In this document: one piece after another, positions 54,332 to 62,944 of the stretch
How positions within the stretch are numbered: position 1 is the first letter of the stretch
Layout: every line of letters starts with the position of its first letter
Assembly (NCBI RefSeq): GCF_009905615.1
Contig: NZ_JAAAKW010000009.1
Span: forward strand, 1 to 64,000
Direction of reading: 5' to 3'
DNA from: Pseudomonas sp. SLFW
GTDB taxonomy: Bacteria; Pseudomonadota; Gammaproteobacteria; Pseudomonadales; Pseudomonadaceae
DNA: 64,000 nt
Program-made: the position numbers and the translations under genes
The notes under the pieces: generated by a model
Told to the model about the DNA's origin: nothing
The model's input: only the letters and a program-made list of their open reading frames with translations
The model's database searches: none

Positions 54332-55687
54332 ATGAAGAAGGTAAAAGGCAAATCGCTCAACCAACTGCAGCTCATCGGCGGGCTGTCAGTCTTGAGCGCA
54401 TTGACGATGTCTGGAACGGCCTCCGCCATGGAGCCATTCAAGGCAAGCGAGCACTTGACGGGCGACTGGGGCGGTCTGCGCCAGGAACTGTACGACAAAG
54501 GTTATGACTTCCCGATCGAGTACGTGGGTGAGGCGGCTTCCAACCTCAATGGCGGTTACAACGACGACAGAACCGGCCGCTACAGCGACCAGTTCGCGTT
54601 CGGCGTGCAGATGGACCTGCAAAAAATCCTCGGTTGGCACGATGCGGAATTCAAGCTGGCGATCACCGAGCGTAGCGGTAACAACATCTCCAACGACCGT
54701 ATCGGCGATCCACGTGCCGGCACGCTCAGTTCCTCGCAAGAAGTCTGGGGTCGTGGCCAGACCTGGCGCCTGACGCAGATGTGGGTCAAGCAGAAATACT
54801 TCGACGGCGCGCTGGACATCAAAGTTGGCCGTTTCGGCGAAGGCGAAGACTTCAACAGCTTCCCATGCGACTTCCAGAACCTGACGCTCTGCGGCTCGCA
54901 GGTCGGTAACTACGTGAACACCTGGTACAACTGGCCTGTCAGCCAATGGGCCGCTCGCGTGAAATACAACATCACGCCTGAGTTGTTCGCGCAGATCGGT
55001 GTGTACGAGCAGAACCCTTCGAACCTCGAAACCGGCAACGGCTTCAAGCTGAGCGGCAGCGGTTCCCAAGGTACTGTGGTGCCGGTCGAAGTGGTGTGGT
55101 CGCCGACCGTCAATTCGCTGCCAGGCGAATACCGTCTGGGCTACTACGTCAGTAACCCGAGCGCGCCTGACCTGTACGAAAACACCAACGGCCAGCCACA
55201 AGCCATCGCTGGCGGTGACTTCAAGTCCCACAAGGACAAGCACGGTTGGTGGGTCGTGGCTCAGCAACAACTGACCAGCCACAACGGCGACGCATCCCGT
55301 GGTCTGAGCATCTTCGGTAACCTGACCGTTCATGACAAAGCCACCAACTTCGTCGACAACTATCAGCAGATCGGTTTCGTCTACAAAGGCCCGTTCGATG
55401 CCCGTCCGAAGGATGACATCGGTATCGGTGTCGCTCGCATCCACGTCAACGATGATGCCCAGGACAACCGTCGTCTGGTCAACGCCGTCAACGGTATCGA
55501 CGACTACGACAACCCGAACTACCTGCCAATCCAGAAGACCGAATACAACTCGGAAATCTACTACGGCGTACACGTCACCGACTGGCTGACCGTGCGTCCC
55601 AACCTGCAATACGTGAAGAGCCCGGGCGGTGTGGACGAAGTCCAGAACGCGCTGGTCGCAGGTATCAAGATTCAATCCAAGTTCTAA
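54332..55687 (+). CDS. oprB: Carbohydrate-selective porin OprB
   Basis: A 451-residue outer-membrane porin. A signal peptide ends after TASA (about residue 32), followed by the conserved start of mature OprB, HLTGDWGGLRQELYDKGYDF, and a barrel ending in Phe (IQSKF), the usual outer-membrane insertion signal. It lets glucose enter the periplasm for GtsA. It is set apart from gtsD by 136 bases but follows it on the same strand. A strong terminator lies after it. Confidence 0.96.
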   Translation: MKKVKGKSLNQLQLIGGLSVLSALTMSGTASAMEPFKASEHLTGDWGGLRQELYDKGYDFPIEYVGEAASNLNGGYNDDRTGRYSDQFAFGVQMDLQKILGWHDAEFKLAITERSGNNISNDRIGDPRAGTLSSSQEVWGRGQTWRLTQMWVKQKYFDGALDIKVGRFGEGEDFNSFPCDFQNLTLCGSQVGNYVNTWYNWPVSQWAARVKYNITPELFAQIGVYEQNPSNLETGNGFKLSGSGSQGTVVPVEVVWSPTVNSLPGEYRLGYYVSNPSAPDLYENTNGQPQAIAGGDFKSHKDKHGWWVVAQQQLTSHNGDASRGLSIFGNLTVHDKATNFVDNYQQIGFVYKGPFDARPKDDIGIGVARIHVNDDAQDNRRLVNAVNGIDDYDNPNYLPIQKTEYNSEIYYGVHVTDWLTVRPNLQYVKSPGGVDEVQNALVAGIKIQSKF

Positions 55688-55770
55688 ACGCTTCATCGCT
55701 GTGCGGACCGCTCCTCCGCACATCGCTCTCTGATGTGCTTCACAAACGATCAAGGGTCGTGTGTGCTTTA

Positions 55771-55798
55771 CGGGCAGCCTGGCTGCCCGTTTTTTTTT
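55771..55798 (+). terminator. Rho-independent terminator after oprB
   Basis: CGGGCAGCC pairs with GGCTGCCCG, followed by nine T's. Confidence 0.95.
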
Positions 55799-55917
55799 GT
55801 GCGGTACTCGCTCCGGAATCGGGGCTTTTTTATCGTTTGCAAGGCTCGCCGCTGAATAAGGCCGTGCGCGATCTCCCACAACCCATAGATGGACACACTT
55901 ATCCCATCGAGAATGTC

Positions 55918-56793
55918 ATGGCGATCAGGGACACAGGATCATTCGAACATCCCCTTCAGCGCTTCTTCACCGCCACGCGGCCGCAGCCGACCTTCCAGTG
56001 GGAGCGGCATCAGCAGCGTGACGTGCTGGTGATCAACCACCCGCGCTGTCATGCCGTGTTCAGTCGCCAAGGCGCACAGTTGTTGCATTTTCAGCCAGTC
56101 GGCCAGAGGCCGTGGCTGTGGTGCGCGTCGCAATGGCCGCAGGTGGGCGCGATTCGGGGGGGCGTGCCGGTGTGTTGGCCTTGGGTCGGGCGTCATCCGG
56201 GAGAGGGCGGCTGGCCCGCCAATGGATGGGGGCGTTTGCTCGACTGGAAGCTGATCGACAGCCAGGAACACGATGAAGGCGTTTCGCTGCACTGGCGCTT
56301 GAGCCTGTGGGACTGGCAGGCCGATCTGCATGCTGAATTGGGGCAACGCATGGACCTGCGTCTGGAAACCCTACATGACGACAGTGAGCCGTGCCAGTTC
56401 GGTCATGCCTTGCACGCTTACTGGCGCATCAGCGACATCGCCGACGTGGCACTGGAAGGTCTCGACGGCGCACAGGGTTACGACGAGCTCAGTCGCAGTG
56501 CCTGTGAACAAAAAGGGGAGTTGCGCGTCTCGGGCAGTTGCCAGCGCGTTTTCGAGCACACCGGTTCAGTTGAGTTGCACGACGACACATGGCGGCGCCG
56601 TTTGAACATCAACACCCACGACAGCGCCAATACTGTCGTCTGGCATCCCGGCAGCCGGCCGTTGCTGGGGGTGGCAGGTCATGAGGCAACGGGGTTTGTG
56701 AGAGTCGAGGCGGTGTCCGGGGTGGATGATTGTCTGAGCCTGGCCCCAGGACAGCAGGCGCGATTGAGTTTGCAGGCCACTTTGGTGGGATGA
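55918..56793 (+). CDS. D-hexose-6-phosphate mutarotase (YeaD-like)
   Basis: A 291-residue aldose-epimerase-fold protein. GGVPVCWPWVGRHP and HALHAYWRISDI are typical of hexose-6-phosphate mutarotases, which interconvert the anomers of glucose-6-phosphate and so supply the form used by Zwf. ATG 55918 gives a credible length; an open reading back to 55735 would cross the oprB terminator, so it is not used. A GTG at 55864 is a possible alternative. It sits between oprB and the convergent hexR. Confidence 0.85.
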   Translation: MAIRDTGSFEHPLQRFFTATRPQPTFQWERHQQRDVLVINHPRCHAVFSRQGAQLLHFQPVGQRPWLWCASQWPQVGAIRGGVPVCWPWVGRHPGEGGWPANGWGRLLDWKLIDSQEHDEGVSLHWRLSLWDWQADLHAELGQRMDLRLETLHDDSEPCQFGHALHAYWRISDIADVALEGLDGAQGYDELSRSACEQKGELRVSGSCQRVFEHTGSVELHDDTWRRRLNINTHDSANTVVWHPGSRPLLGVAGHEATGFVRVEAVSGVDDCLSLAPGQQARLSLQATLVG

Positions 56794-56851
56794 ACGACGC
56801 TCCCACAGGGTGTCTTTATCAATCCCGGCCTTCGGGGCCGTATCGCGCTCG

Positions 56852-57721
56852 TTAGTTCAACTCATCATCCACCGGATACCGGCTGGCATTGAGGCTTTCC
56901 TTGATCTTGCGCAGGTGCGGCTGGAAATCCACGCCACGGCGCAGGGTCATGCCGGTGGCTAGCACATCGAGCACGGTCAGCTGAATGATCCGAGACGTCA
57001 TCGGCATATAAATGTCGGTGTCTTCAGGCAGAGGGATATTCAGGCTCAACGTACTGGCTTTGGCCAGCGGCGACCCGGCGGCGGTCAGGCCCAGCACCGA
57101 AGCGCCGTTCTCGCGAGCGATCCGGGCCACTTCCACCAGTTCGCGAGTGCGGCCGGTGTAGGAAATGATCACGAACAGCTCCCCCGTGTGCGCCACCGAC
57201 GCCAGCATGCGTTGCACCAGTACGTCGGCATGGGCTGTCACGGCCAGGTTGAAGCGGAAGAATTTGTGCTGCGCATCCAGCGCCACAGGGGCCGAGGCGC
57301 CCAGGCCGAAGAAGTGAATCTGCCGCGCCTGAATCAGCAGGTCCACGGCCTTGCTGATCAGGTTCGGGTCCAGCACCTGGCACACGCTGTCGAGGGACGC
57401 GATGGCGCTGGCGAAAATCTTGCGGGTATAGGCTTCAGGGTTATCGTCGGCTTCCACCGCGCGGCTCACGTAGGCGGCGCCGCTGGCCAGGCTCTGGGCC
57501 AGTTGCAGTTTGAGTTCAGGGTAGCCGCTGACGTCGAACGAGCGGCAGAAGCGATTGACGGTCGGCTCGCTGACCTTGGCCGCCTGGGCCAGCGCCGCAA
57601 TGCTGAAACGCGTGGCTTGCTGAGGGTTGCTCAGAATCACCTCGGCAACCTTGCGCTCGGCCTTGTTCAATTCTTCGAGTCGACTCTGGATCTGCTCCAG
57701 AAGATTGCGTACGCGGTCCAT
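56852..57721 (-). CDS. hexR: RpiR-family repressor HexR
   Basis: A 289-residue repressor of glucose catabolism. An N-terminal helix-turn-helix domain (about 1-77, RFSIAALAQAAKVSEPTVNR) is followed by a SIS sugar-phosphate domain (about 120-260, QIHFFGLGASAPVALDAQHK), which binds KDPG and then releases DNA. It controls zwf-pgl-eda, edd-glk-gltR-gtrS and gap in P. putida. It is divergent from zwf; the operator between them would also allow autoregulation. Confidence 0.95.
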   Translation of the reverse strand: MDRVRNLLEQIQSRLEELNKAERKVAEVILSNPQQATRFSIAALAQAAKVSEPTVNRFCRSFDVSGYPELKLQLAQSLASGAAYVSRAVEADDNPEAYTRKIFASAIASLDSVCQVLDPNLISKAVDLLIQARQIHFFGLGASAPVALDAQHKFFRFNLAVTAHADVLVQRMLASVAHTGELFVIISYTGRTRELVEVARIARENGASVLGLTAAGSPLAKASTLSLNIPLPEDTDIYMPMTSRIIQLTVLDVLATGMTLRRGVDFQPHLRKIKESLNASRYPVDDELN

Positions 57722-57870
57722 TCAAAGTCCTTCTCGTGAAGCGGTAACAGGCTGTTCTGTAGGCCTTTCTGCAAAAGGTGCGCAACTGGGCCTTTAGCCT
57801 GTAGCAAAGGTGGCCTATCGTACTGAGGGCCTGTAGTGATCACCACTGTAATGTGTTTTTTGGGTAAATG

Positions 57871-57885
57871 TTGTGGTTATTACTA
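57871..57885. promoter_or_regulatory. HexR-type operator between hexR and zwf
   Basis: TTGTGGTTATTACTA matches TTGT-N7-ACAA except for one base, and the extension to 57888 (ACTACAT) adds dyad symmetry. It lies 68-82 bases before zwf, in an AT-rich stretch with the likely promoter. Confidence 0.65.
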
Positions 57886-57952
57886 CATTTGGCCTTGAGT
57901 AACGCCTTTAAAAAAGGTATTTGTAGCCTAACTTGATAAAAGAACCAACATT

Positions 57953-59422
57953 ATGCTCTCGATTACGGTTGAACCGTGCACTTTTGCCTTGTTCGGCGCC
58001 TTGGGCGACCTGGCTGTGCGCAAACTGTTCCCAGCGCTGTATCAGCTGGACCGTGCTGGCCTTCTGCATGCCGAGACCCGAATTCTTGCGTTGGCTCGCG
58101 AGGCGGGAACGCCTCAGGAACACTTGGCTTATATCGACAAGAGCCTGCGTCGTTTCGTCCCCGAATCCCAGCTGGAAAGTGAACATGTGGAGCGTTTTCA
58201 GGCACGCCTGAGCTACCTGCACGTGGATTTCCTCAAGGGTGAAGATTACGTCGCGCTGGCCGAAGCAGTGGGCGACGCACAAACCATGATCGCCTACTTC
58301 GCCACACCGGCGTCGGTGTACGGAGCCATCTGCGAGAACCTGGCGCTGGTCGGCCTGACTGACCGCACCCGCGCCGTCCTGGAGAAACCGATCGGCCACG
58401 ACCTCGCCTCCTCGCGTCGGGTCAATGACGCTGTAGCCCGCTTCCTGCCGGAAAACCGCGTCTACCGGATCGACCATTATCTGGGCAAAGACACCGTTCA
58501 AAACCTCATCGCGCTGCGTTTCGCCAACAGCTTGTTCGAAACCCAATGGAACCAGAACTATATTTCCCACGTCGAGATTACTGTGGCGGAGAAAGTAGGG
58601 ATCGAGGGCCGTTGGGGCTACTTCGATCAGGCGGGTCAGCTGCGCGACATGATCCAGAACCACCTGTTGCAGCTGCTGTGTCTGATTGCGATGGACCCTC
58701 CGAGCGACCTGTCCGCCGACAGCATCCGTGATGAAAAGGTAAAGGTGCTCAAAGCGCTGGCGCCGTTCACGCCGGAGCGCCTGGCCACCCAAGTGGTGCG
58801 CGGGCAATACATCGCCGGTTACAGCGAAGGCAAACCGGTTCCCGGTTACCTGGAAGAGGAAAACTCCAACACCGCGAGCGACACCGAAACGTTCGTTGCC
58901 ATTCGTGCCGACATCCGTAACTGGCGTTGGGCAGGGGTTCCGTTCTATCTGCGTACCGGCAAACGCATGCCGCAGAAGCTGTCGCAGATCGTCATCCACT
59001 TCAAGGAACCGCCGCACTACATCTTCGCCCCGGAGCAGCGGATGCAGATCAGCAACCGCCTGATCATCCGCCTGCAGCCCGATGAAGGTATCTCGCTGCA
59101 AGTGATGACCAAGGATCAGGGGCTGGATAAAGGCATGCAATTGCGCAGCAACCCCTTGCAACTGAGCTTCTCTGACGCCTACCGCAGCGCCCGCATTCCG
59201 GACGCGTACGAGCGGTTGTTGTTGGAGGTCATGCGTGGCAACCAAAACCTGTTTGTCCGCAAAGATGAGATCGAGTATGCGTGGCAATGGTGTGACCAGT
59301 TGATCGCTGGCTGGAAGAAGGCTGGCGATGCGCCCAAGCCTTATGCAGCAGGCTCCTGGGGGCCAATGAGCTCCATTGCGCTCATTACTCGTGATGGGAG
59401 GTCTTGGTATGGCGATATGTGA
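57953..59422 (+). CDS. zwf: Glucose-6-phosphate 1-dehydrogenase
   Basis: A 489-residue enzyme that oxidises glucose-6-phosphate to 6-phosphogluconolactone, giving NAD(P)H. It has the dinucleotide-binding FALFGALGDLAVRKLFPALY and the active-site segment RIDHYLGK (172-179). Length normal. First gene of zwf-pgl-eda; it overlaps pgl by 14 bases. HexR repression is expected from the operator upstream. Confidence 0.97.
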   Translation: MLSITVEPCTFALFGALGDLAVRKLFPALYQLDRAGLLHAETRILALAREAGTPQEHLAYIDKSLRRFVPESQLESEHVERFQARLSYLHVDFLKGEDYVALAEAVGDAQTMIAYFATPASVYGAICENLALVGLTDRTRAVLEKPIGHDLASSRRVNDAVARFLPENRVYRIDHYLGKDTVQNLIALRFANSLFETQWNQNYISHVEITVAEKVGIEGRWGYFDQAGQLRDMIQNHLLQLLCLIAMDPPSDLSADSIRDEKVKVLKALAPFTPERLATQVVRGQYIAGYSEGKPVPGYLEEENSNTASDTETFVAIRADIRNWRWAGVPFYLRTGKRMPQKLSQIVIHFKEPPHYIFAPEQRMQISNRLIIRLQPDEGISLQVMTKDQGLDKGMQLRSNPLQLSFSDAYRSARIPDAYERLLLEVMRGNQNLFVRKDEIEYAWQWCDQLIAGWKKAGDAPKPYAAGSWGPMSSIALITRDGRSWYGDM

Positions 59423-60128
59423 ACTTGAATTTCCGGCTGGCCTTAAAGCCAACGAATTCGATAACCCCGAGCTGTTGGCCAATGCTTTGGCCGATCATGT
59501 AGCGGAACGCCTGACGGCGGCCATCGCGAATAACCCTCACGGCGTTGCGACGTTGGTCGTTTCGGGCGGCAAAAGCCCGGTGGCGTTCTTTCAGGCGTTG
59601 GCGCAAAAGCCCATCGAATGGTCGAAGGTAGTGATCAGCCTGGCCGACGAACGCTGGGTGCCGACCGAGCACGCCGACAGTAACGCGGGGTTGCTCAAGC
59701 GTTTCCTGTTTCAGGGACCGGCCGAGAAAGCGGGCTTCTTCAGCCTCTACCGTCCGACCCAGACGCTGGAAGAAGCAGCGGCAGCGACCGACGAAGCGCT
59801 CAAGGAACTGCCGAAGATCGATGTGTTGATTCTGGGCATGGGGGATGACGGCCACACCGCGTCGCTGTTCCCTGACAGCCCGAATCTGCCTGAAGCGTTG
59901 GACTTGAACAGCGAACGTCGCTGCCTGCCGATGCTGGCGCCGAGCACGCCTCATCAGCGTCTGACCATGACGCGCTCACTGTTGGCGTCCGCCGCGACGC
60001 CGATCCTGTCCGTTTCCGGGCAGGCAAAACTGGAAACCCTGCGCACGGCGCTGGCCGGCGATGACCTCGCCGAAATGCCGATCCGCGCGTTCCTTAACCC
60101 GTCTTTAGAGATCTACTGGTGCCCATAA
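59409..60128 (+). CDS. pgl: 6-phosphogluconolactonase
   Basis: A 239-residue enzyme of the glucosamine-6-phosphate isomerase-like fold that hydrolyses 6-phosphogluconolactone. Landmarks are TLVVSGGKSPVAFFQAL, VVISLADERWVP and LILGMGDDGHTASLFP, with the catalytic His in the last. ATG 59409 lies within the zwf 3' end (14-base overlap). Confidence 0.95.
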   Translation: MAICELEFPAGLKANEFDNPELLANALADHVAERLTAAIANNPHGVATLVVSGGKSPVAFFQALAQKPIEWSKVVISLADERWVPTEHADSNAGLLKRFLFQGPAEKAGFFSLYRPTQTLEEAAAATDEALKELPKIDVLILGMGDDGHTASLFPDSPNLPEALDLNSERRCLPMLAPSTPHQRLTMTRSLLASAATPILSVSGQAKLETLRTALAGDDLAEMPIRAFLNPSLEIYWCP

Positions 60129-60145
60129 GCAAAGGATCAGCCGCC

Positions 60146-60820
60146 ATGGAAAATACCCAAGTGAAACAGCCGTTGAATAGCATGGCGAGCAAGATTGCCC
60201 AGATCGATGAACTCTGCGCGAAAGCGAAGATTCTGCCGGTCATCACCATTGCACGCGAACAGGACGTGCTGCCGCTGGCCGATGCGCTGGCGGCAGGCGG
60301 CCTGAACGCGCTGGAAATCACCCTGCGTTCGGAATTCGGCCTCAAGGCGATTCGTATTCTGCGCGACGCACGACCTGAACTGTGCGTCGGTGCGGGCACG
60401 ATCCTCGACCGTCACATGCTCAAAGCAGCGGAAGAGGCGGGCTCGCAGTTCATCGTGACCCCAGGCAGCACTCAGGATCTGCTGGAAGCAGGCGCGCAAA
60501 GCGAATTGCCGTTGCTGCCTGGCATCAGCAGCGCGTCGGAGATCATGATCGGTTATGCCTTGGGCTACCGCCGCTTCAAGCTGTTTCCGGCCGAGATCAG
60601 CGGCGGCGTCGGCGCGATCAAGGCGCTGGGCGGTCCGTTCCCGGAAGTGCGTTTCTGCCCGACTGGCGGCGTCAGCGCCGCCAACCTGAAGAACTACATG
60701 GCGTTGCCTAACGTGATGTGCGTCGGCGGCACCTGGATGATCGACAACGCGTGGGTCAAGAACGGCGACTGGGGCCGCATCACTGAGGCGACCGCCGAAG
60801 CGATTGCGTTGTTCGACTGA
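60146..60820 (+). CDS. eda: KDPG aldolase Eda
   Basis: A 224-residue class I aldolase that splits KDPG to pyruvate and glyceraldehyde-3-phosphate. The Schiff-base lysine is Lys145 in RRFKLFPAE and the catalytic Glu57 is in LEITLRSE. ATG 60146, with AAAGGA before it, is preferred over ATG 60119, which overlaps pgl and has no clear site. It ends the zwf-pgl-eda operon; a terminator lies 130 bases after the stop. Confidence 0.95.
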   Translation: MENTQVKQPLNSMASKIAQIDELCAKAKILPVITIAREQDVLPLADALAAGGLNALEITLRSEFGLKAIRILRDARPELCVGAGTILDRHMLKAAEEAGSQFIVTPGSTQDLLEAGAQSELPLLPGISSASEIMIGYALGYRRFKLFPAEISGGVGAIKALGGPFPEVRFCPTGGVSAANLKNYMALPNVMCVGGTWMIDNAWVKNGDWGRITEATAEAIALFD

Positions 60821-60949
60821 AACCTGCGTTAAGCGCCCCATGCTTGATCTTCGACAGCTCCCGTTCATGAGGTGGCTGGTTTAATCGTCTCAGATGATTG
60901 GATTCGAGCGCCGGGCGCTGCTACAGAAGTCGTTGTTGCATGGCTGTTT

Positions 60950-60985
60950 AACGGTGTTCCCTTGGTCCGGAACGCCGTTTTTTTT
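60950..60985 (+). terminator. Rho-independent terminator after eda
   Basis: AACGG-T-GTTCC pairs with GGAAC-G-CCGTT around an 8-base loop and is followed by a run of T's. It is the likely end of zwf-pgl-eda. Confidence 0.9.
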
Positions 60986-61171
60986 GCGCGCTGCGAACGT
61001 AGAAAGCCGGGCCGCATGCACCGCGACTCCAGCCATAGCGTTGATTTGAGAAGGAGCGAGGAGAGAGATCACCGATTTTTCTTTATGTGCACTACATATG
61101 TATCGCACGAGACTCGGTCTGAGCGCGTATCTTTGCCGTCCCTGGTATAAAGATGTTCCATTAAAGTGTTT

Positions 61172-61207
61172 GCGGCGCCGCCTTATCCACGGTCGCCGCT
61201 TTTTTTT
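61172..61207 (+). terminator. Second plus-strand terminator, no assigned gene
   Basis: GCGGCG-CCG pairs with CGG-T-CGCCGC, followed by eight T's on the plus strand. No T run in the other direction, so it does not serve the minus-strand aminotransferase gene. Confidence 0.85.
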
Positions 61208-61231
61208 GCCCGTCTGAAAGCGCTGGTGGAC

Positions 61232-62437
61232 TCAGGCCAAAGCGCGCAATGCAACGACCAACTTTGCCACATCGTCGGCGGAGGTCACAAAGCCGGGGGT
61301 GATCCGAATGCATGGGCCGCAGGCGGAACCGGTTCTGGCCACCACGAAAACGCCATGTTCGTCGAGCAGGCGCTGCGTCATGAGCGACTGATCTTGATGG
61401 CGTGTAAAGCGCAATGACGTAATCCCGCAGTACAGCCGTGGATCATCCGGTGTCAGCACTTCGATTCCCGGCACATCTCGCACTTCGCGAACCCACAGGT
61501 CCCGCAGATAGGCCAGGCGTGCGCCTTTGACGGCAGACCCGCCTATGGCTCGGTGTTCTTCGAAGACCTTGGTCAGCGTCAGCAACGCGGGAATGTTCGG
61601 CGTGCCATACGGCACCCGCCCCAAAATGTCATCGACGGCGTAACGCTCGTCGCCCATGTCGGGGTCGATGGCAGACAATCGTTCCTGTTTCACATAAATG
61701 AAACCCAGGCTCAACGGCGCCCCCATCCACTTCTGCAGGTTGAACCCGGCAAACGCCACGCCGAGTTCGTCCAGCTTGAAGTCCAGTTGTCCCAAGGCGT
61801 GAGCACCGTCCAGAATCACATCGATGTTTTGCGCCTTGGCCAGCGCAGCAATGGGCTCAACAGGCATGACCAGTCCCGTGCGGTGCGTCATGTGGGTCAA
61901 TGCCATCAGCTTGAGTCGTGGGTGGTTCGCGAAGGCGTCGCGATAGGCATTGACGAGGGATTCATAGCTGGCCGGGTGAGCATGCCGAATCTCGATCACT
62001 TCGACCCCGCGATGCTTTACCAGCCAGCGTATGGCCGTTTGCACGCTGTTGTAGTCCAGATCGCTGATCAGCACCTGATCCCCCGGCTGTAGGCCGTTGT
62101 AGTTGCGGATCAGGGTTTGCAGTGACTCCGAAGCGCAGCGGGTCAGGGCGATTTCGCGGCTCGGCACGTCCAGCAGCTGAGCCAGATCGGCGCGGAGGGT
62201 CTCGCTGTCCTCAGTGTCGAAGCGCTGTCGGACATAGACCGAATTGCTGCGGTTCACGTACGCCAGATGCTGCTCGTACGTGCGCAGCACTTCGCGGGTC
62301 ATGCGCCCGAAGTAGCCATGTTCGAAGTTAATCGGCCCCGGCTCCACATCGTATTGGCGGGCGATATCGCGCCAAAAAGCTTCGTCCTGGGCGCGGTGCT
62401 GTGCAACGGATTGGGCAGGGGTCATCGCGTCGTTCAT
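61232..62437 (-). CDS. Class V aminotransferase-fold PLP enzyme (isopenicillin-N-epimerase-like)
   Basis: A 401-residue PLP-dependent enzyme. The PLP lysine is Lys236 in FNLQKWMGAPLSLGF, and Asp210 in ILDGAHALGQ would hold the pyridine nitrogen. The N-terminal INFEHGYFGRMTREVLRTYE and ALTRCASESLQTLI are typical of the isopenicillin-N-epimerase-like/cysteine-desulfurase-fold group. Many relatives carry a Tat signal; this one does not. The substrate cannot be told. It begins 12 bases after the DUF3820 gene and is likely co-transcribed with it. Confidence 0.85.
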   Translation of the reverse strand: MNDAMTPAQSVAQHRAQDEAFWRDIARQYDVEPGPINFEHGYFGRMTREVLRTYEQHLAYVNRSNSVYVRQRFDTEDSETLRADLAQLLDVPSREIALTRCASESLQTLIRNYNGLQPGDQVLISDLDYNSVQTAIRWLVKHRGVEVIEIRHAHPASYESLVNAYRDAFANHPRLKLMALTHMTHRTGLVMPVEPIAALAKAQNIDVILDGAHALGQLDFKLDELGVAFAGFNLQKWMGAPLSLGFIYVKQERLSAIDPDMGDERYAVDDILGRVPYGTPNIPALLTLTKVFEEHRAIGGSAVKGARLAYLRDLWVREVRDVPGIEVLTPDDPRLYCGITSLRFTRHQDQSLMTQRLLDEHGVFVVARTGSACGPCIRITPGFVTSADDVAKLVVALRALA

Positions 62438-62449
62438 CTCGTCGAGGGG

Positions 62450-62713
62450 TCAGGAAAACCGGATCGGTGTTTTTAGTGGGCTTTCTCGCAGAGGCTCCCG
62501 GGGTTTGGTGCGCAGTGGATCGAGCAGGGCGGACAGCCCGTTGTGGTCAATCTCATGCATCAGTGCCAGCAGGCTGCCAAGTTCACCGCTGGGAAAGCCT
62601 TTGCGCGCGAACCAGTTAAGGTAGTCACCCGGCAGGTCCGCCAGCAATCGCCCCTTGTACTTGCCGTAGGGCATTTCACGGGTGACCAGAAGTTTGAGTT
62701 TCTCGGGATTCAT
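62450..62713 (-). CDS. DUF3820 family protein (putative quorum-sensing-regulated virulence factor family)
   Basis: An 87-residue basic protein recognised as DUF3820: MPYGKYKGRLLADLPGDYLNWFARKGFP is the family core. The Pfam title mentions a quorum-sensing-regulated virulence factor, but the molecular role is not established. ATG 62713 is taken as the start; a longer reading extends into the AT-rich control region. First gene before the class V aminotransferase-fold gene. Confidence 0.85.
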   Translation of the reverse strand: MNPEKLKLLVTREMPYGKYKGRLLADLPGDYLNWFARKGFPSGELGSLLALMHEIDHNGLSALLDPLRTKPREPLRESPLKTPIRFS

Positions 62714-62750
62714 AACACCGCCGTTGGTCTTTCCGTGTGAACTACTAAGG

Positions 62751-62773
62751 TACGTGCATTTTGCATACGTGCA
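62751..62773. promoter_or_regulatory. Repeated TACGTGCA words
   Basis: TACGTGCA occurs twice (62751-62758 and 62766-62773), 15 bases apart, and between them TGCATTTTGCA forms a small dyad. It lies between the divergent DUF3820 and PA2169-type genes and could be an operator for either. Confidence 0.45.
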
Positions 62774-62810
62774 AACGAACTGATCATGCAAAAAGAGAGA
62801 ACGGTCTGTG

Positions 62811-62839
62811 TCTTGATAAATATAACTTCTTGATAAATA
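62811..62839. repeat. 12-bp direct repeat TCTTGATAAATA
   Basis: Exact copies at 62811-62822 and 62828-62839, 17 bases apart, in an AT-rich stretch just upstream of a sigma54 promoter. They may be activator or IHF-type sites. Confidence 0.6.
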
Positions 62840-62863
62840 AGGGTTTATTTTGTTTTAAAAAGC

Positions 62864-62879
62864 TGGCACGAGCTCTGCA
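62864..62879 (+). promoter_or_regulatory. Sigma54 (-24/-12) promoter
   Basis: TGGCACGAGCTCTGCA matches the RpoN consensus TGGCACG-N4-TTGCA at all but one position, with the exact 10-base GG-GC spacing. Transcription would begin near 62890, about 55 bases before the PA2169-type gene. Confidence 0.88.
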
Positions 62880-62944
62880 ATATTTAAGTTATCGAGTGTA
62901 GAAATATCAACTCTTCGATTAACCTGCCAGAAAGGAACTGCAAA

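Larger units (their letters stand above)
60821..61231. other. Intergenic region downstream of eda with two terminators
   Basis: These 411 bases carry two separate plus-strand terminators (60950-60985 and 61172-61207) and no protein gene that I trust. The first can end the eda message. The second, some 220 bases on, needs a transcript of its own, or read-through. An extended -10 box TGGTATAAA lies at 61143-61151. Confidence 0.6.

Noticed and set aside
55735..55917. N-terminal extension of the hexose-6-phosphate mutarotase
   Set aside because: It would cross the strong oprB terminator and its sequence is unlike the family.
60872..61150. A 92-codon frame downstream of eda
   Set aside because: It spans the eda terminator, has unlike composition and no recognisable domain. 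A small RNA is a better explanation.
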